A stretch of DNA of 41,913 bases from CAYZMH01 sp964479445. GTDB taxonomy: Bacteria > Bacteroidota > Bacteroidia > Bacteroidales > GCA-2748055. The notes under the pieces are model-generated. The model saw nothing but the letters and a program-made list of their open reading frames with translations, had not been told where the DNA came from and made no database searches. Shown here one piece after another: positions 27,385-35,689 of the stretch; position 1 is the stretch's first letter, and each line of letters starts with the position of its first letter. The DNA lies in assembly GCA_964479445.1 (NCBI GenBank), contig CAYZMH010000014.1, positions 1 to 41,913 on the forward strand, given 5' to 3'. Made by a program: the position numbers and the translations under genes.

Positions 27385-27392
27385 TATATTTG
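27385..27392 (+). promoter_or_regulatory. Possible -7 element (TATATTTG) for lnt
   Basis: TATATTTG matches TAnnTTTG and ends 17 bp before the lnt ATG, implying a very short leader. No good -33 partner is visible. Confidence 0.4.
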
Positions 27393-27409
27393 TGTGAATT
27401 TTTCCTGTT

Positions 27410-29014
27410 ATGAACCGACTGACACGCATATTGCTGGCCGCGGCAACCGGCCTATTACTCACCCCGCCGTTCATGCAGTGGGGATCGGGATTTGTGATCC
27501 TTTTCGCTTTTGTCCCGCTGCTTTTAGTGGAGGAGCACCTGTACCGGCACCGGGACCGGCACCCGGCGCGTCACATCTTCTGGTACGGGGTGATCGCCTT
27601 TGTGATCTTTAACATCCTGGCCTCGTGGTGGGTGAAGAACGCGGCCTGGATCGGCGTCATCGGCGCGGTGCTGGTCAACACGACGCTCATGACCGCTGTA
27701 TTGTGGCTCTTCCACTGGGTCAAACGCCAGCTGGGTCCGCGCCTGGGCTATGCCTCGCTGGTGGTACTGTGGGTAGCGATGGAATTTCTCTACCTGAACG
27801 TGGATGTGAACTTCCCCTGGCTGCTGATGGGCAATGCCTGGGCCAACGATGTGATGTTCATCCAGTGGTATGAAGTGACCGGTGCGCTCGGCGGCTCGCT
27901 GTGGGTAATGATTGTCAATGTGTTGCTGGTGCGTTTACTGAACGGCCTCCGCGAGCATCCGTCCTTTCACCCGAACCGCTCGGCAGTCAGCTGGCTGCTG
28001 GGTTTTCTGATCCTTCCCATGGTGATCTCGCTGATCCGGTACCACACCTACGACGAGAAGCGGGATCCCTATGAAGTGGTGGTGATCCAGCCCAATATCG
28101 ATCCGTACCTGAAATTCATCGACATGCCCCAGGAGGAGCAGAACCGGTACCTGTTGCAGATCGCCGATTCGCTGACCACCGCTCAGACCGATTACATCGT
28201 GGCCCCGGAGACCTTTCTCAACAATAACGTATGGCAGGAGCAGCTTGACCGGCACCCGGATGTCAGGCTGCTGCGCCGGTTCCTTGCACAATACCCCGAT
28301 GCGGCCCTGGTGATCGGGGCCACCACCTACAAGCGGTACACCCCGGAGAACCGGACTGTGACGGCCCGGCCCATCAGGGAGGGAGCCGCCTATTACGATA
28401 GTTTCAACTCGGCGTTGCAGCTCGACCGCACCGACTCCATCCCGCTGTACCACAAATCGAGGTTGGTGGTGGGCGTGGAGTTCATGCCGTTCACCGGGAA
28501 GGTGAAGTGGATCGACAAGATCACGGTGCAGCTGGGCGGCATCATGCGGAGTCATGGCACCCAGCGTGACCGGGAGACCTTCGCGCACCCCGACAGGGAC
28601 GTGCGGGTGGCCCCCATCATCTGCTGGGAGTCGGTCTTCGGGGAGTATGTAACCCGCTATGTGCGGAATCACGATGCCGGGTTTCTGTTTGTGATCACCA
28701 ACGACGGCTGGTGGGGCGACACCCCCGGCCACCGCCAGCACAACAGCTACGCCCGTCTGCGTGCCATCGAGACCCGCCGCAGCGTGGCCCGGTCGGCCAA
28801 CACCGGCATCAGCAGCCTGATCAACCAGCGCGGCGATGAGATCGCGCGGCTCGGCTGGTGGGAACGCTCGGGGCTGCGGGGCACGCTGAATGCCAACGAT
28901 CATTTGACGTTCTACGTGCGCTACGGGGATTTCGTGGGGCGGCTCGCGGGGTTTCTCGCGGGGTTGTTTTTGTTGTACGCGTTGACCCGCCGCCTCATGT
29001 CACGCAGAGGGTAG
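27410..29014 (+). CDS. lnt: Apolipoprotein N-acyltransferase
   Basis: 534 residues, with several membrane helices in the first 210 residues followed by a nitrilase (CN hydrolase) domain. The catalytic triad is visible: Glu267 in VAPETFLNN, Lys349 in YHKSRLV and Cys405 in IICWESVFGE. NDGWWGDTPGHRQH and RSVARSANTG are further family motifs, and a final membrane helix follows near 510-528. Lnt adds the third acyl chain to lipoproteins such as the SusD and sulfatase lipoproteins here; in Bacteroidetes its presence varies. The last residues MSRRG and the TAG stop are read from the CGCAGAG repeat, so the repeat has been joined to, or inserted into, the 3' end of the gene. Confidence 0.95.
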   Translation: MNRLTRILLAAATGLLLTPPFMQWGSGFVILFAFVPLLLVEEHLYRHRDRHPARHIFWYGVIAFVIFNILASWWVKNAAWIGVIGAVLVNTTLMTAVLWLFHWVKRQLGPRLGYASLVVLWVAMEFLYLNVDVNFPWLLMGNAWANDVMFIQWYEVTGALGGSLWVMIVNVLLVRLLNGLREHPSFHPNRSAVSWLLGFLILPMVISLIRYHTYDEKRDPYEVVVIQPNIDPYLKFIDMPQEEQNRYLLQIADSLTTAQTDYIVAPETFLNNNVWQEQLDRHPDVRLLRRFLAQYPDAALVIGATTYKRYTPENRTVTARPIREGAAYYDSFNSALQLDRTDSIPLYHKSRLVVGVEFMPFTGKVKWIDKITVQLGGIMRSHGTQRDRETFAHPDRDVRVAPIICWESVFGEYVTRYVRNHDAGFLFVITNDGWWGDTPGHRQHNSYARLRAIETRRSVARSANTGISSLINQRGDEIARLGWWERSGLRGTLNANDHLTFYVRYGDFVGRLAGFLAGLFLLYALTRRLMSRRG

Positions 29015-29244
29015 CTCACGCGGAGGCGCAGGTTGTTTCACGCAGAGACGCGGAGGCGCGGTTATTCTGCAGGACGATTTTGGCACGCAGAGGGTGTTGC
29101 ACGCAGAGACGCAGAGACGCAGGTTGTTTCACGCAGAGACGCAGAGGCGCGGGTTATCAGCAGGGCGTTTAGAGACGCAGAGTATCTGCAGGACGGTTGG
29201 AGGCGCGGTTATTCTGCAGGACGTTTAGAGGCGCAGAGGGTGCA
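29000..29244 (+). repeat. CGCAGAG / CTGCAG modular array overlapping the lnt stop codon
   Basis: Plus-strand modules TCACGCAGAGGG, GTTGTTTCACGCAGAGACG, TTCTGCAGGACGATTTTGG and GACGTTTAGAGGCGCAG follow one another. The first module codes the final lnt residues and contains the stop. No gap interrupts this array, so it shows the full mosaic structure, about 245 bp, and ends some 37 bp before the next ATG. Confidence 0.9.
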
Positions 29245-29280
29245 GAATTAAAGTGGCAAGAAATCAACTCCATATTGACC

Positions 29281-31431
29281 ATGAAAAAGACAGGACACTT
29301 TTCCGCGATCCTTGTTTTAGCCTTGATCGTATCGCCGGTACTGCAGTCGCATGGAACAGGGCTTAACGAAGGGGATCAGATGACCGTTGAGTGCAGTAAC
29401 CCTGGATCTGCCACTCGCACTATCCGGAATGCTATTCCATTTCAGAACAATGAGTACGCCAATCCTGCATCTGCCTGTTTCAATGACCCGGATACCCTGC
29501 CATTTAAAACCGGGGAGTTCCGGTACCTGGAAGATAAGGCAGCAGATTGTCCGGAAGGCTATCAGTGCACCACCTTTGAGGTTGAATGTGCCGGTTCTGA
29601 TCCTGCCAGGGGAGTTATTGCCTATGGTGCCCATACCGGCAATGCGGCAAAGGGGCTGATCATGTTGTTTAAAGGCGGTGAAGGGAAAGCCTACTGGACG
29701 CGTCCGCCGGTAGCTTATCAGATGGCTGAAGCGTTTCGCCGGGAAGGGTTTGACGTTGTACAGGTCAGGTGGATCGATTCCTGGCTTCTCTCTTCACCCG
29801 GTAATGATGCCGGCATTGCTCACCTGGCCGGGCGGCCTGCGACGGTTATTAAAGAGGTGTACGATAGATGGTATGTTCCGCTGGAACGGAATGCACCGGA
29901 TGGGGTTGAACCGGGGTTTTGTCTGACAGGTAACAGCGGTGGGGCCTCGCAGATAAGCTACGCCCTGAGTCATTACGGCCTGGATACGATCATGGATGTG
30001 GTGGTGCCGACAGGCGGTCCGCCCCATGCCACCCTTGCAAAGTCAATGTTGCGACGGGAGGGCGAAGAGGATTACTGGTACAATGAGAAACGAAGAGCCT
30101 TTATCGATAAAGGGTTCGGTTTCTTTGACGGCAACGGACCCGGCGTGAAGCATGATCCTGCTTTCACCGAACGGTGGAACCGGGAGAGCGTGGCCACAGG
30201 GGGCAATGACTATCACCATCCCGGCACACGGCTTCATTTTATTATCGGCGGAGATGACCGGGGGATGTACCATGTTTCGAAAGATTACATCTACCGGCTT
30301 TTTGAAGAGGGCAATCCGGATATTACCTTACAGATCGTTCCGGGCACCCCTCATAATATTATGAGAACGCAGGCCGGGAGAACTGCTCTTAAAAACGCCC
30401 TGCTCGGGTGCCAGGCTCCTTCCGCACCGGGAGAGCGGACTCCGGGAACTCCACCGGGTTCTCAGCAGCAAAACCAGCAACAAGACCAGCAACAAGACCA
30501 GCAGAGAGTACAGCAGAGAGCACAGCAGAGAGCAGAGCAGAGAGCAGAGCAGAGAGCAAAGCAGGATTCGATCGCTCCGACCTACGCCGATGTCAGATAT
30601 GGAAGCCATGAAAGAAACCGCTTTGACTTCTGGAGAGCGGAATCAGACTCCCCCACCCCGTTGGTTGTGTTTATTCATGGAGGTGGCTTCAGGAACGGGG
30701 ACAAATCGGGTGCGTTGAACAGCGAGAATTCCCAATACCTGGAGCGATGCCTGGAGAACGGGGTGTCGTTTGCCTCGATCAATTACCCCTATAATTCAAC
30801 CACGCGGCTGGACAGCATCATGCTCCATGCCGCCCGTGCGATACAATTCTTCAGAAACAAGTCCGGAAGATTGCATATCGATAAAGACAAAATTGCTGCA
30901 TACGGCGGATCAGCCGGAGGAGGCATCTCCCTGTGGCTCGCGGTGCATGATGATCTTGCAGACCCTGACAGCAGAGATCCTGTACTGCGTGAATCCTCGC
31001 GGCTCACCGTGGCGGGTCATCTCAGGTCCCAGGCAACCTACGATTTCCGCAGGTGGCCCGAATTCCTGGATCTGCCCCACAATTGGAATACAGGTACCGA
31101 CAGTGACCTGAAACTCTACAGGATCCCGGACGAATCGTGGTATGACTCAACAGAGATCGTATCGTTGCGAAAGGAGCTTGATATGATCCGAATGATCGAC
31201 CCATCGGACCCACCGGTCTATTTCCAGAATTACCGGGAGGGCAGCATGGCCAGGCAGGGCGACATCGTTCATCACCCGGCACACGCCATCCATCTCAGCA
31301 GGATATTTGATCAAAAAGGCATAGATAACGCCCTGTTGATCAAGGGTACAAAAGAAGAAGACAGGATGGATATGCTGGATTTCTTTTTCAGCTACCTGCT
31401 TGCCGAACCGGTGCGTGACCCGATGAATTAA
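29281..31431 (+). CDS. Secreted double alpha/beta-hydrolase with Gln/Arg-rich linker
   Basis: 716 residues from the ATG at 29281, which begins a signal peptide (MKKTGHFSAILVLALIVSPV); the frame upstream runs through repeat DNA. Domain 1 (about 90-375) has an alpha/beta-hydrolase nucleophile elbow GNSGG (Ser219), GGDDRG (about 323-328) and GTPHN (His358). A low-complexity linker (about 394-429) made of QQQDQQ and QQRAEQ repeats follows. Domain 2 (about 430-710) is an esterase of the hormone-sensitive-lipase/BD-FAE kind, with the oxyanion HGGG (466-469) and GGSAGG (Ser544). A possible use is deacetylation or de-esterification of polysaccharides. The two domains are different families of the same fold, so this is a fusion rather than a recent duplication. 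Confidence 0.8.
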   Translation: MKKTGHFSAILVLALIVSPVLQSHGTGLNEGDQMTVECSNPGSATRTIRNAIPFQNNEYANPASACFNDPDTLPFKTGEFRYLEDKAADCPEGYQCTTFEVECAGSDPARGVIAYGAHTGNAAKGLIMLFKGGEGKAYWTRPPVAYQMAEAFRREGFDVVQVRWIDSWLLSSPGNDAGIAHLAGRPATVIKEVYDRWYVPLERNAPDGVEPGFCLTGNSGGASQISYALSHYGLDTIMDVVVPTGGPPHATLAKSMLRREGEEDYWYNEKRRAFIDKGFGFFDGNGPGVKHDPAFTERWNRESVATGGNDYHHPGTRLHFIIGGDDRGMYHVSKDYIYRLFEEGNPDITLQIVPGTPHNIMRTQAGRTALKNALLGCQAPSAPGERTPGTPPGSQQQNQQQDQQQDQQRVQQRAQQRAEQRAEQRAKQDSIAPTYADVRYGSHERNRFDFWRAESDSPTPLVVFIHGGGFRNGDKSGALNSENSQYLERCLENGVSFASINYPYNSTTRLDSIMLHAARAIQFFRNKSGRLHIDKDKIAAYGGSAGGGISLWLAVHDDLADPDSRDPVLRESSRLTVAGHLRSQATYDFRRWPEFLDLPHNWNTGTDSDLKLYRIPDESWYDSTEIVSLRKELDMIRMIDPSDPPVYFQNYREGSMARQGDIVHHPAHAIHLSRIFDQKGIDNALLIKGTKEEDRMDMLDFFFSYLLAEPVRDPMN
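30462..30563 (+). repeat. Coding microsatellite in the hydrolase linker
   Basis: Short in-frame repeats CAACAAGACCAG and CAGAGAGCAGAG encode the Gln/Arg/Ala/Glu-rich linker. The second kind shares the CAGAGA core of the nearby intergenic repeats but lacks CACGC, so relatedness is uncertain. Confidence 0.7.
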
Positions 31432-31454
31432 TTTCCCTGCTTGTAACCACCCCT

Positions 31455-31818
31455 TCTCTGCGTCTCCACGTCCTGCAGAATCCCCTGCATCTCCGCGTCC
31501 TGCAGAATCCCCTGCGTCTCCACGTCCTGCAGAATCCCCTGCATCTCCACGTCCTGCAGAATCCCCTGCATCTCCGCGTCCTGCAGAATCCCCTGCGCCT
31601 CTGCGCCTCTGCGTGAACCAAACCGTGTCTCTGCGTGAGATAACCTGCGTCTCNNNNNNNNNNNNNNNNNNNNNNNNNNNNNNNNNNNNNNNNNNNNNNN
31701 NNNNNNNNNNNNNNNNNNNNNNNNNNNNNNNNNNNNNNNNNNNNNNNNNNNNNCTCTGCGCCTCTGCGTGAACCAAACCGTGTCTCTGCGTGAGATAACC
31801 TGCGTCTCTGCGCGAACC
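31455..31818 (-). repeat. CGCAGAG / CTGCAG tandem array at the OlsF-like stop codon
   Basis: The left part is a regular 27-bp unit, CACGTCCTGCAGAATCCCCT followed by GCATCTC (plus-strand reading), repeated about five times; the right part consists of CTCTGCGTGAACCAAACCGT-type units. The array ends directly at the TAG of the acyltransferase gene, whose sense orientation it shares. It contains a gap. Confidence 0.9.
31654..31753. other. Scaffold gap of 100 N inside the repeat array
   Basis: The same CTCTGCG-type sequence lies on both sides; real length unknown. Confidence 0.95.
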
Positions 31819-33624
31819 CTAGAAGTGGCCCCTCGTCCTCTTCTCCACATCAAACCGATCCATCAGCGTCTGGTCGTTAATCTCCTTCGACAGCGAGGCG
31901 ATCGTATCCATGGGCACATCAAACAGGTCCACGATAAGGAGTCCGTCCAGCGCGTTATTGAACTTCGGATCGATATTGAACCCGATGATCTTGCCGTTAA
32001 GTTTCAGGTACTTTTTCAGCAGCACCGGCATGTTGAACCCCGATGTCTCGATGTCCCTGAGGAAGCGGTCGAATTTGTTCAGATCGTCGGTACTCTCCAG
32101 GATAATATCCTCATCCACGTTGTAGCCCGGGACATTGAATTTTTTGCGTGGCCGCACATACCTGGCAAAATCGCGGTTGTAGTAATTCTCCACGATATAC
32201 CGCATGATCATCCCCTTGCTGAATTCCGAGAATTTGTTGCTGATACTCACCGGTCCGATCAGGTACCGGTAATCCGAATTCTTGATCAGGAAATAGAGGA
32301 TCCCCTTCCAGAGCAGGAACAGCGGCAGGGGTTTTCGCTGGTACTCCTCCACGATAAAGGAGCGTCCCAGCTCCATGGAGCGTTTCAGGGTGGGGATGAA
32401 TTTCTGGCTTAACCGGAACAGGCTCTGGATGTAAAATCCCCTGACCCCGTAGCGCTGAATGATCTCCTGTCCCTTGCCTACCCGGTAGGCTCCCACGATC
32501 TTTTTCTCTTTTGCATCCCACACGAAGAGCTGGTGGTAATAGAGGTCGTACTCATCCACGTCCATCGAACGGTTCGTTCCCTCCCCCACTCCCCGGAAGG
32601 TGATCTCCCGCAGCCGGCCTATCTCGTACATCACGTTGGGAATATCCACGCTGGGGGTGCAATAGACCTCGAAATGATCGTTGGTAAACAGCAATGCATT
32701 TTCGCGGATCGATTCGATCTCGGATACCATGGATTCCTGGTCGACCGGATTGGCAATCTCTTCCACGCGGGGGGAGCGGTGGAACGGGGAGATAAAGAAC
32801 TTCTTGACCTCGAGTGCGGATCCCAGCACATAGGTCTTTGCCCGCAGGTAGCGCCCGTAGCGGGCGATATCGGTGAATCCCTCCTGCTCCTTTACACTGA
32901 TCGGGTTACCGATGCGGATCCGGATCTTCTTGTGCTTCTTGTTGAAGAGCTCCGAGGGCAGCTTTACCGTACGCAGCGAAGGATGAATGAGTCCGAGCAG
33001 GTGAAACATCCGCGAATTGGTCCCTTCGAAATAGACCGGCACGATAGGCACCTGAGCCCGCTTGATCATCTTCAGGGCCGGAAGCTGCCACTCCCGGTCG
33101 GTGACCCCGAAGTTATCCTCGTTGTAACTCGACACCTCCCCGGCCGGGAAGATTCCCAGGACCTTTCCCTCCTCCAGGTGCTGGAACGACATCTTGATAC
33201 CGGCAATGCTGGAAGCCGAATCTTTGTGGGTTTCAAACGGGTTCACCGGGAGCATATATTCGGAAGCAGCCTCGATCCGCTGCATGAGGAAGTTGGCCAG
33301 CACCCTGATATCGGGCCGCACCGAAGCGATCACCTTTACCAGCAGCATTCCGTCGATCCCCCCGAACGGATGGTTCGAGACGGTGATAAATGCCCCGTTC
33401 TTCGGTATCCGCCTCAACTCCTCCTCCCGCACCTCGTAATCGATCTCCAGCTTTTCGATGAGCGTATCAATGAACTTCATCCCCTTCAGGTGAGAGATCT
33501 CGTTATACACCTTGTTCAGCTTATTGATCCGCAGTACGGTCATCAGCATCTTCGCTGCACTTGCCCCGCCAAAGCGGTTGAGTTTGGCCGCCCTGACCAG
33601 TTCATCGGTTTCAATTAGTTTCAC
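31819..33624 (-). CDS. Bifunctional acyltransferase, OlsF-like (lysophospholipid acyltransferase + GNAT/hemolysin-type N-acyltransferase)
   Basis: 601 residues from a GTG at 33624. That start gives MKLIETDELVRAAKLNRFGG, a family-like N-terminus, and a -7 box lies 25 bp upstream; longer readings pass through repeats and the gap. The N-terminal half (about 40-290) is a PlsC-type acyltransferase with SNHPFGGIDG (His85, Asp91) and GIFPAGEVSS. The C-terminal half (about 300-595) is the hemolysin/GNAT type (EITFRGVGEGTNRSMDVDEY, FVWDAKEKKIVGAYRVG, GRSFIVEEYQRKPLPLFLLW). The same two-domain layout is known from OlsF, which makes ornithine lipids in Bacteroidetes, where related enzymes also make glycine lipids. 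Stand-alone, convergent with the hydrolase. The stop codon abuts the CGCAGAG array. Confidence 0.85.
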   Translation of the reverse strand: MKLIETDELVRAAKLNRFGGASAAKMLMTVLRINKLNKVYNEISHLKGMKFIDTLIEKLEIDYEVREEELRRIPKNGAFITVSNHPFGGIDGMLLVKVIASVRPDIRVLANFLMQRIEAASEYMLPVNPFETHKDSASSIAGIKMSFQHLEEGKVLGIFPAGEVSSYNEDNFGVTDREWQLPALKMIKRAQVPIVPVYFEGTNSRMFHLLGLIHPSLRTVKLPSELFNKKHKKIRIRIGNPISVKEQEGFTDIARYGRYLRAKTYVLGSALEVKKFFISPFHRSPRVEEIANPVDQESMVSEIESIRENALLFTNDHFEVYCTPSVDIPNVMYEIGRLREITFRGVGEGTNRSMDVDEYDLYYHQLFVWDAKEKKIVGAYRVGKGQEIIQRYGVRGFYIQSLFRLSQKFIPTLKRSMELGRSFIVEEYQRKPLPLFLLWKGILYFLIKNSDYRYLIGPVSISNKFSEFSKGMIMRYIVENYYNRDFARYVRPRKKFNVPGYNVDEDIILESTDDLNKFDRFLRDIETSGFNMPVLLKKYLKLNGKIIGFNIDPKFNNALDGLLIVDLFDVPMDTIASLSKEINDQTLMDRFDVEKRTRGHF

Positions 33625-33648
33625 GCAGTTGGAGTTTTGGTCTGGGGG

Positions 33649-33656
33649 CAAAGATA
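33649..33656 (-). promoter_or_regulatory. Possible -7 element (TATCTTTG) for the OlsF-like gene
   Basis: Minus-strand TATCTTTG fits TAnnTTTG and lies 25 bp upstream of the GTG at 33624, supporting that start. No clear -33 box was found because repeat DNA begins just beyond. Confidence 0.4.
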
Positions 33657-33674
33657 ATGAGAATATCTGTTCTC

Positions 33675-34030
33675 TCGCGGAGACGCAGGTTTTCTGCAGG
33701 ACGATTTTGGCACGCAGAGGGTGTTGCACGCAGAGACGCGGAGACGCAGGTTNNNNNNNNNNNNNNNNNNNNNNNNNNNNNNNNNNNNNNNNNNNNNNNN
33801 NNNNNNNNNNNNNNNNNNNNNNNNNNNNNNNNNNNNNNNNNNNNNNNNNNNNAGGACGATTTTGGCACGCAGAGGGTGTTGCACGCAGAGACGCGGAGAC
33901 GCAGGTTTTCTGCAGGACGATTTTGGCACGCAGAGGGTGTTGCACGCAGAGACGCGGAGACGCAGGTTATTCTGCAGGACGATTTTGGCACGCAGAGGCG
34001 CGGAGACGCGGGTTTTCTGCAGGACGATTG
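33675..34030 (+). repeat. CGCAGAG / CTGCAG tandem array with about 61-bp units
   Basis: Plus-strand units of about 61 bp combine AGGACGATTTTGGCACGCAG, AGGGTGTTGCACGCAGAGAC, GCGGAGACGCAGG and TTTTCTGC. It is antisense to both neighbouring genes and lies directly upstream of the OlsF-like promoter. It contains a gap. Confidence 0.9.
33753..33852. other. Scaffold gap of 100 N inside the repeat array
   Basis: The same 61-bp repeat occurs on both sides; true length unknown. Confidence 0.95.
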
Positions 34031-34097
34031 GAGATTCAACGCAATGTGGGCTAATTTATTTCATTGATATACAGGAGTTAATAATATACGTATTTTA

Positions 34098-34129
34098 ATA
34101 CATATTTAAATACGTATTTAAATATGTAT
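34098..34129. other. 32-bp perfect AT-rich palindrome
   Basis: The stretch is perfectly self-complementary over 32 bp around TACGTA (core AAATACGTATTT). A second copy of TACGTATTT with one change lies just left (34087-34096), giving an imperfect direct repeat as well. It sits between the repeat array and the 3' end of the DUF4143 ATPase. The remaining spacer (34130-34340) has a plus-strand frame of about 60 codons without a start and no recognised homology. Confidence 0.85.
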
Positions 34130-34340
34130 ATCACTGTACGGACGCTGAGTGGGATCATAGTGGGATTGATGGTTGGTCCGGAATGCAGGGAATCGACACT
34201 GACGGGATTATCAGGCAGCTGCACGCCACGTTCCCTGAAATGGAAGAAGATAACAGCGCTGTTGAAAGGGTGATTAACAGAATCATTGATCTTTGATAGA
34301 AATTGTTGTAACACCTCCACCTTTGGATGGAATCAGGAGG

Positions 34341-35501
34341 TTATAGTTCATTTATACCTGGATCATTCCAGGAAAAATATTTTCCATAAGAAGTTTTCAA
34401 ACTGGTATCCCCTCCATAAATGACATTCAGGTTCTCATCTTTCGCACCGGTAATCTTTTGCCAGTATTTCAGGTTGGTGAAGTAGTTGTCATTCATGGTC
34501 ATGCCGGATTTAATCTCAACAGGAACCGGGCCTTCAGGTTTGTCAATGATTAAATCTATTTCCTGCCTGGTTTTATTTTGCCAAAAATAGAACCTGGGAT
34601 TTACTCCATTATGAAGCCTGGTTTTAATCAGGTTAGTAATGATGAGGTTTTCAAACAATGCTCCTTTGGAATGAAATGTCTTCACCTGATTTGCGGAACT
34701 TATACCCAGCAAAGAACAAACCAGGCCTGTATCATAGAAATATAGTTTTGGCGATTTAATAATTCTCTTATTGAAGTTTTCGTAATAGGGTTGCAGGAAA
34801 TAGATAATAAAGCTTGCTTCAAGGATGGATAACCACGACTTTGCTGTATTGGGTGAAATTCCGGCGTCAGTAGCTAATGAATGTAAGTTGACAACCTGCC
34901 CTGTTCTCCCTGCGCAAAGTTGAAGAAAATTCGAAAAGCTGTTCAGGTTTTCAATGTTTTTGATCTGTCTGACATCCCTTTCGATATAAGTACTGATGTA
35001 TGCAGGATAAAAGAATTCCGGATCAATATCACGGTCATAAATACGAGGATACATCCCTTTAAATATCAATTGCTCATAAGAGTCAGAAACCAACTTTGCG
35101 GTTTGCAGTTCCGAAATGCCAAATGGTAATAGTTTTAAAACTGCTGCACGACCTGCCAGACTCTGAGATATGTTTTCAAGTAAGAGAAAATTTTGCGAAC
35201 CGGATAAAACAAAATGTATCTTTTTGTTTTTATCAACGATGCCTTGCAAGTATGAAAAAAGCTCGGGTGTACGCTGTATTTCATCCAATACCGCGCCGTT
35301 GGAAAAATTATTCAGAAATCCACGTGGATCATTTAGAGCAGCATTTCTAACATCGATATCCTCCAGGCTGACATATGGAATATCGGTATAGATAGATCGC
35401 AGCAGTGTAGTCTTCCCACTTTGCCGGGGCCCGGTTAGCGTGATCACCGGAAACTGGCTCCTTAACTTAATGATGATTTGTGCTGATTCTCTGGGTATCA
35501 T
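34341..35501 (-). CDS. AAA_14 ATPase with DUF4143 nuclease-like domain
   Basis: 386 residues. Walker A is GPRQSGKTT (24-32) and Walker B is GAVLDEIQ (Asp73, Glu74); HFVLSGSQNFLLL is the sensor region. The C-terminal DUF4143 part includes a winged-helix segment (about 200-235) and a restriction-endonuclease-like core with QEIDLII (Asp316) and VEIKSG (Glu329-x-Lys331). This is a very common, functionally unclear and frequently transferred family. Codon usage and AT content look higher than in the neighbouring PUL genes, consistent with recent acquisition. It is a single gene with no partner. Confidence 0.92.
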   Translation of the reverse strand: MIPRESAQIIIKLRSQFPVITLTGPRQSGKTTLLRSIYTDIPYVSLEDIDVRNAALNDPRGFLNNFSNGAVLDEIQRTPELFSYLQGIVDKNKKIHFVLSGSQNFLLLENISQSLAGRAAVLKLLPFGISELQTAKLVSDSYEQLIFKGMYPRIYDRDIDPEFFYPAYISTYIERDVRQIKNIENLNSFSNFLQLCAGRTGQVVNLHSLATDAGISPNTAKSWLSILEASFIIYFLQPYYENFNKRIIKSPKLYFYDTGLVCSLLGISSANQVKTFHSKGALFENLIITNLIKTRLHNGVNPRFYFWQNKTRQEIDLIIDKPEGPVPVEIKSGMTMNDNYFTNLKYWQKITGAKDENLNVIYGGDTSLKTSYGKYFSWNDPGINEL

Positions 35502-35631
35502 ACCTTAAAAGTACAAAATAATGGACAAATATGCAATGAAATTGAAAATTTGGACATGCCCCGATAATCACAACTGAACCAACTACATTGTAGGCTGTGC
35601 CTTTGGTAGAGGGGAAATGGAAGTTTAAGGG

Positions 35632-35672
35632 AAAACCATACCACTATTTCACTTCAAAAGTATACCACTTTG
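35632..35672. repeat. Two 17-bp direct repeats, possible IS21-type element end
   Basis: AAAACCATACCACTATT (35632-35648) and AAAAGTATACCACTTTG (35656-35672) repeat with a 24-bp period. On the minus strand they read as AGTGGTATAC-like blocks, resembling the repeated terminal sequences of IS21-family elements in Bacteroidetes. No transposase is present, so at most a remnant. An 11-bp palindrome CTACATTGTAG lies at 35583-35593. Confidence 0.35.
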
Positions 35673-35689
35673 ATACGAGGTTAAGGGTG

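Noticed and set aside
29197..29280. 28-codon extension of the double hydrolase into the repeat array
   Set aside because: It is encoded by repeat DNA and would bury the signal peptide that starts at 29281.
33625..33945. Extension of the OlsF-like protein upstream through repeats and the N run
   Set aside because: It passes through gap bases and repeat sequence; the GTG at 33624 gives a family-like N-terminus with a promoter box just upstream.
20245..34030. CGCAGAG arrays as CRISPR arrays
   Set aside because: There are no unique spacers of constant size between identical repeats, units are contiguous and variable, and no cas genes are present.
34097..34296. Plus-strand open frame of about 60 codons ending IIDL in the spacer after the palindrome
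   Set aside because: No start codon before the middle of the frame and no recognised homology; may be a decayed gene end but cannot be supported.
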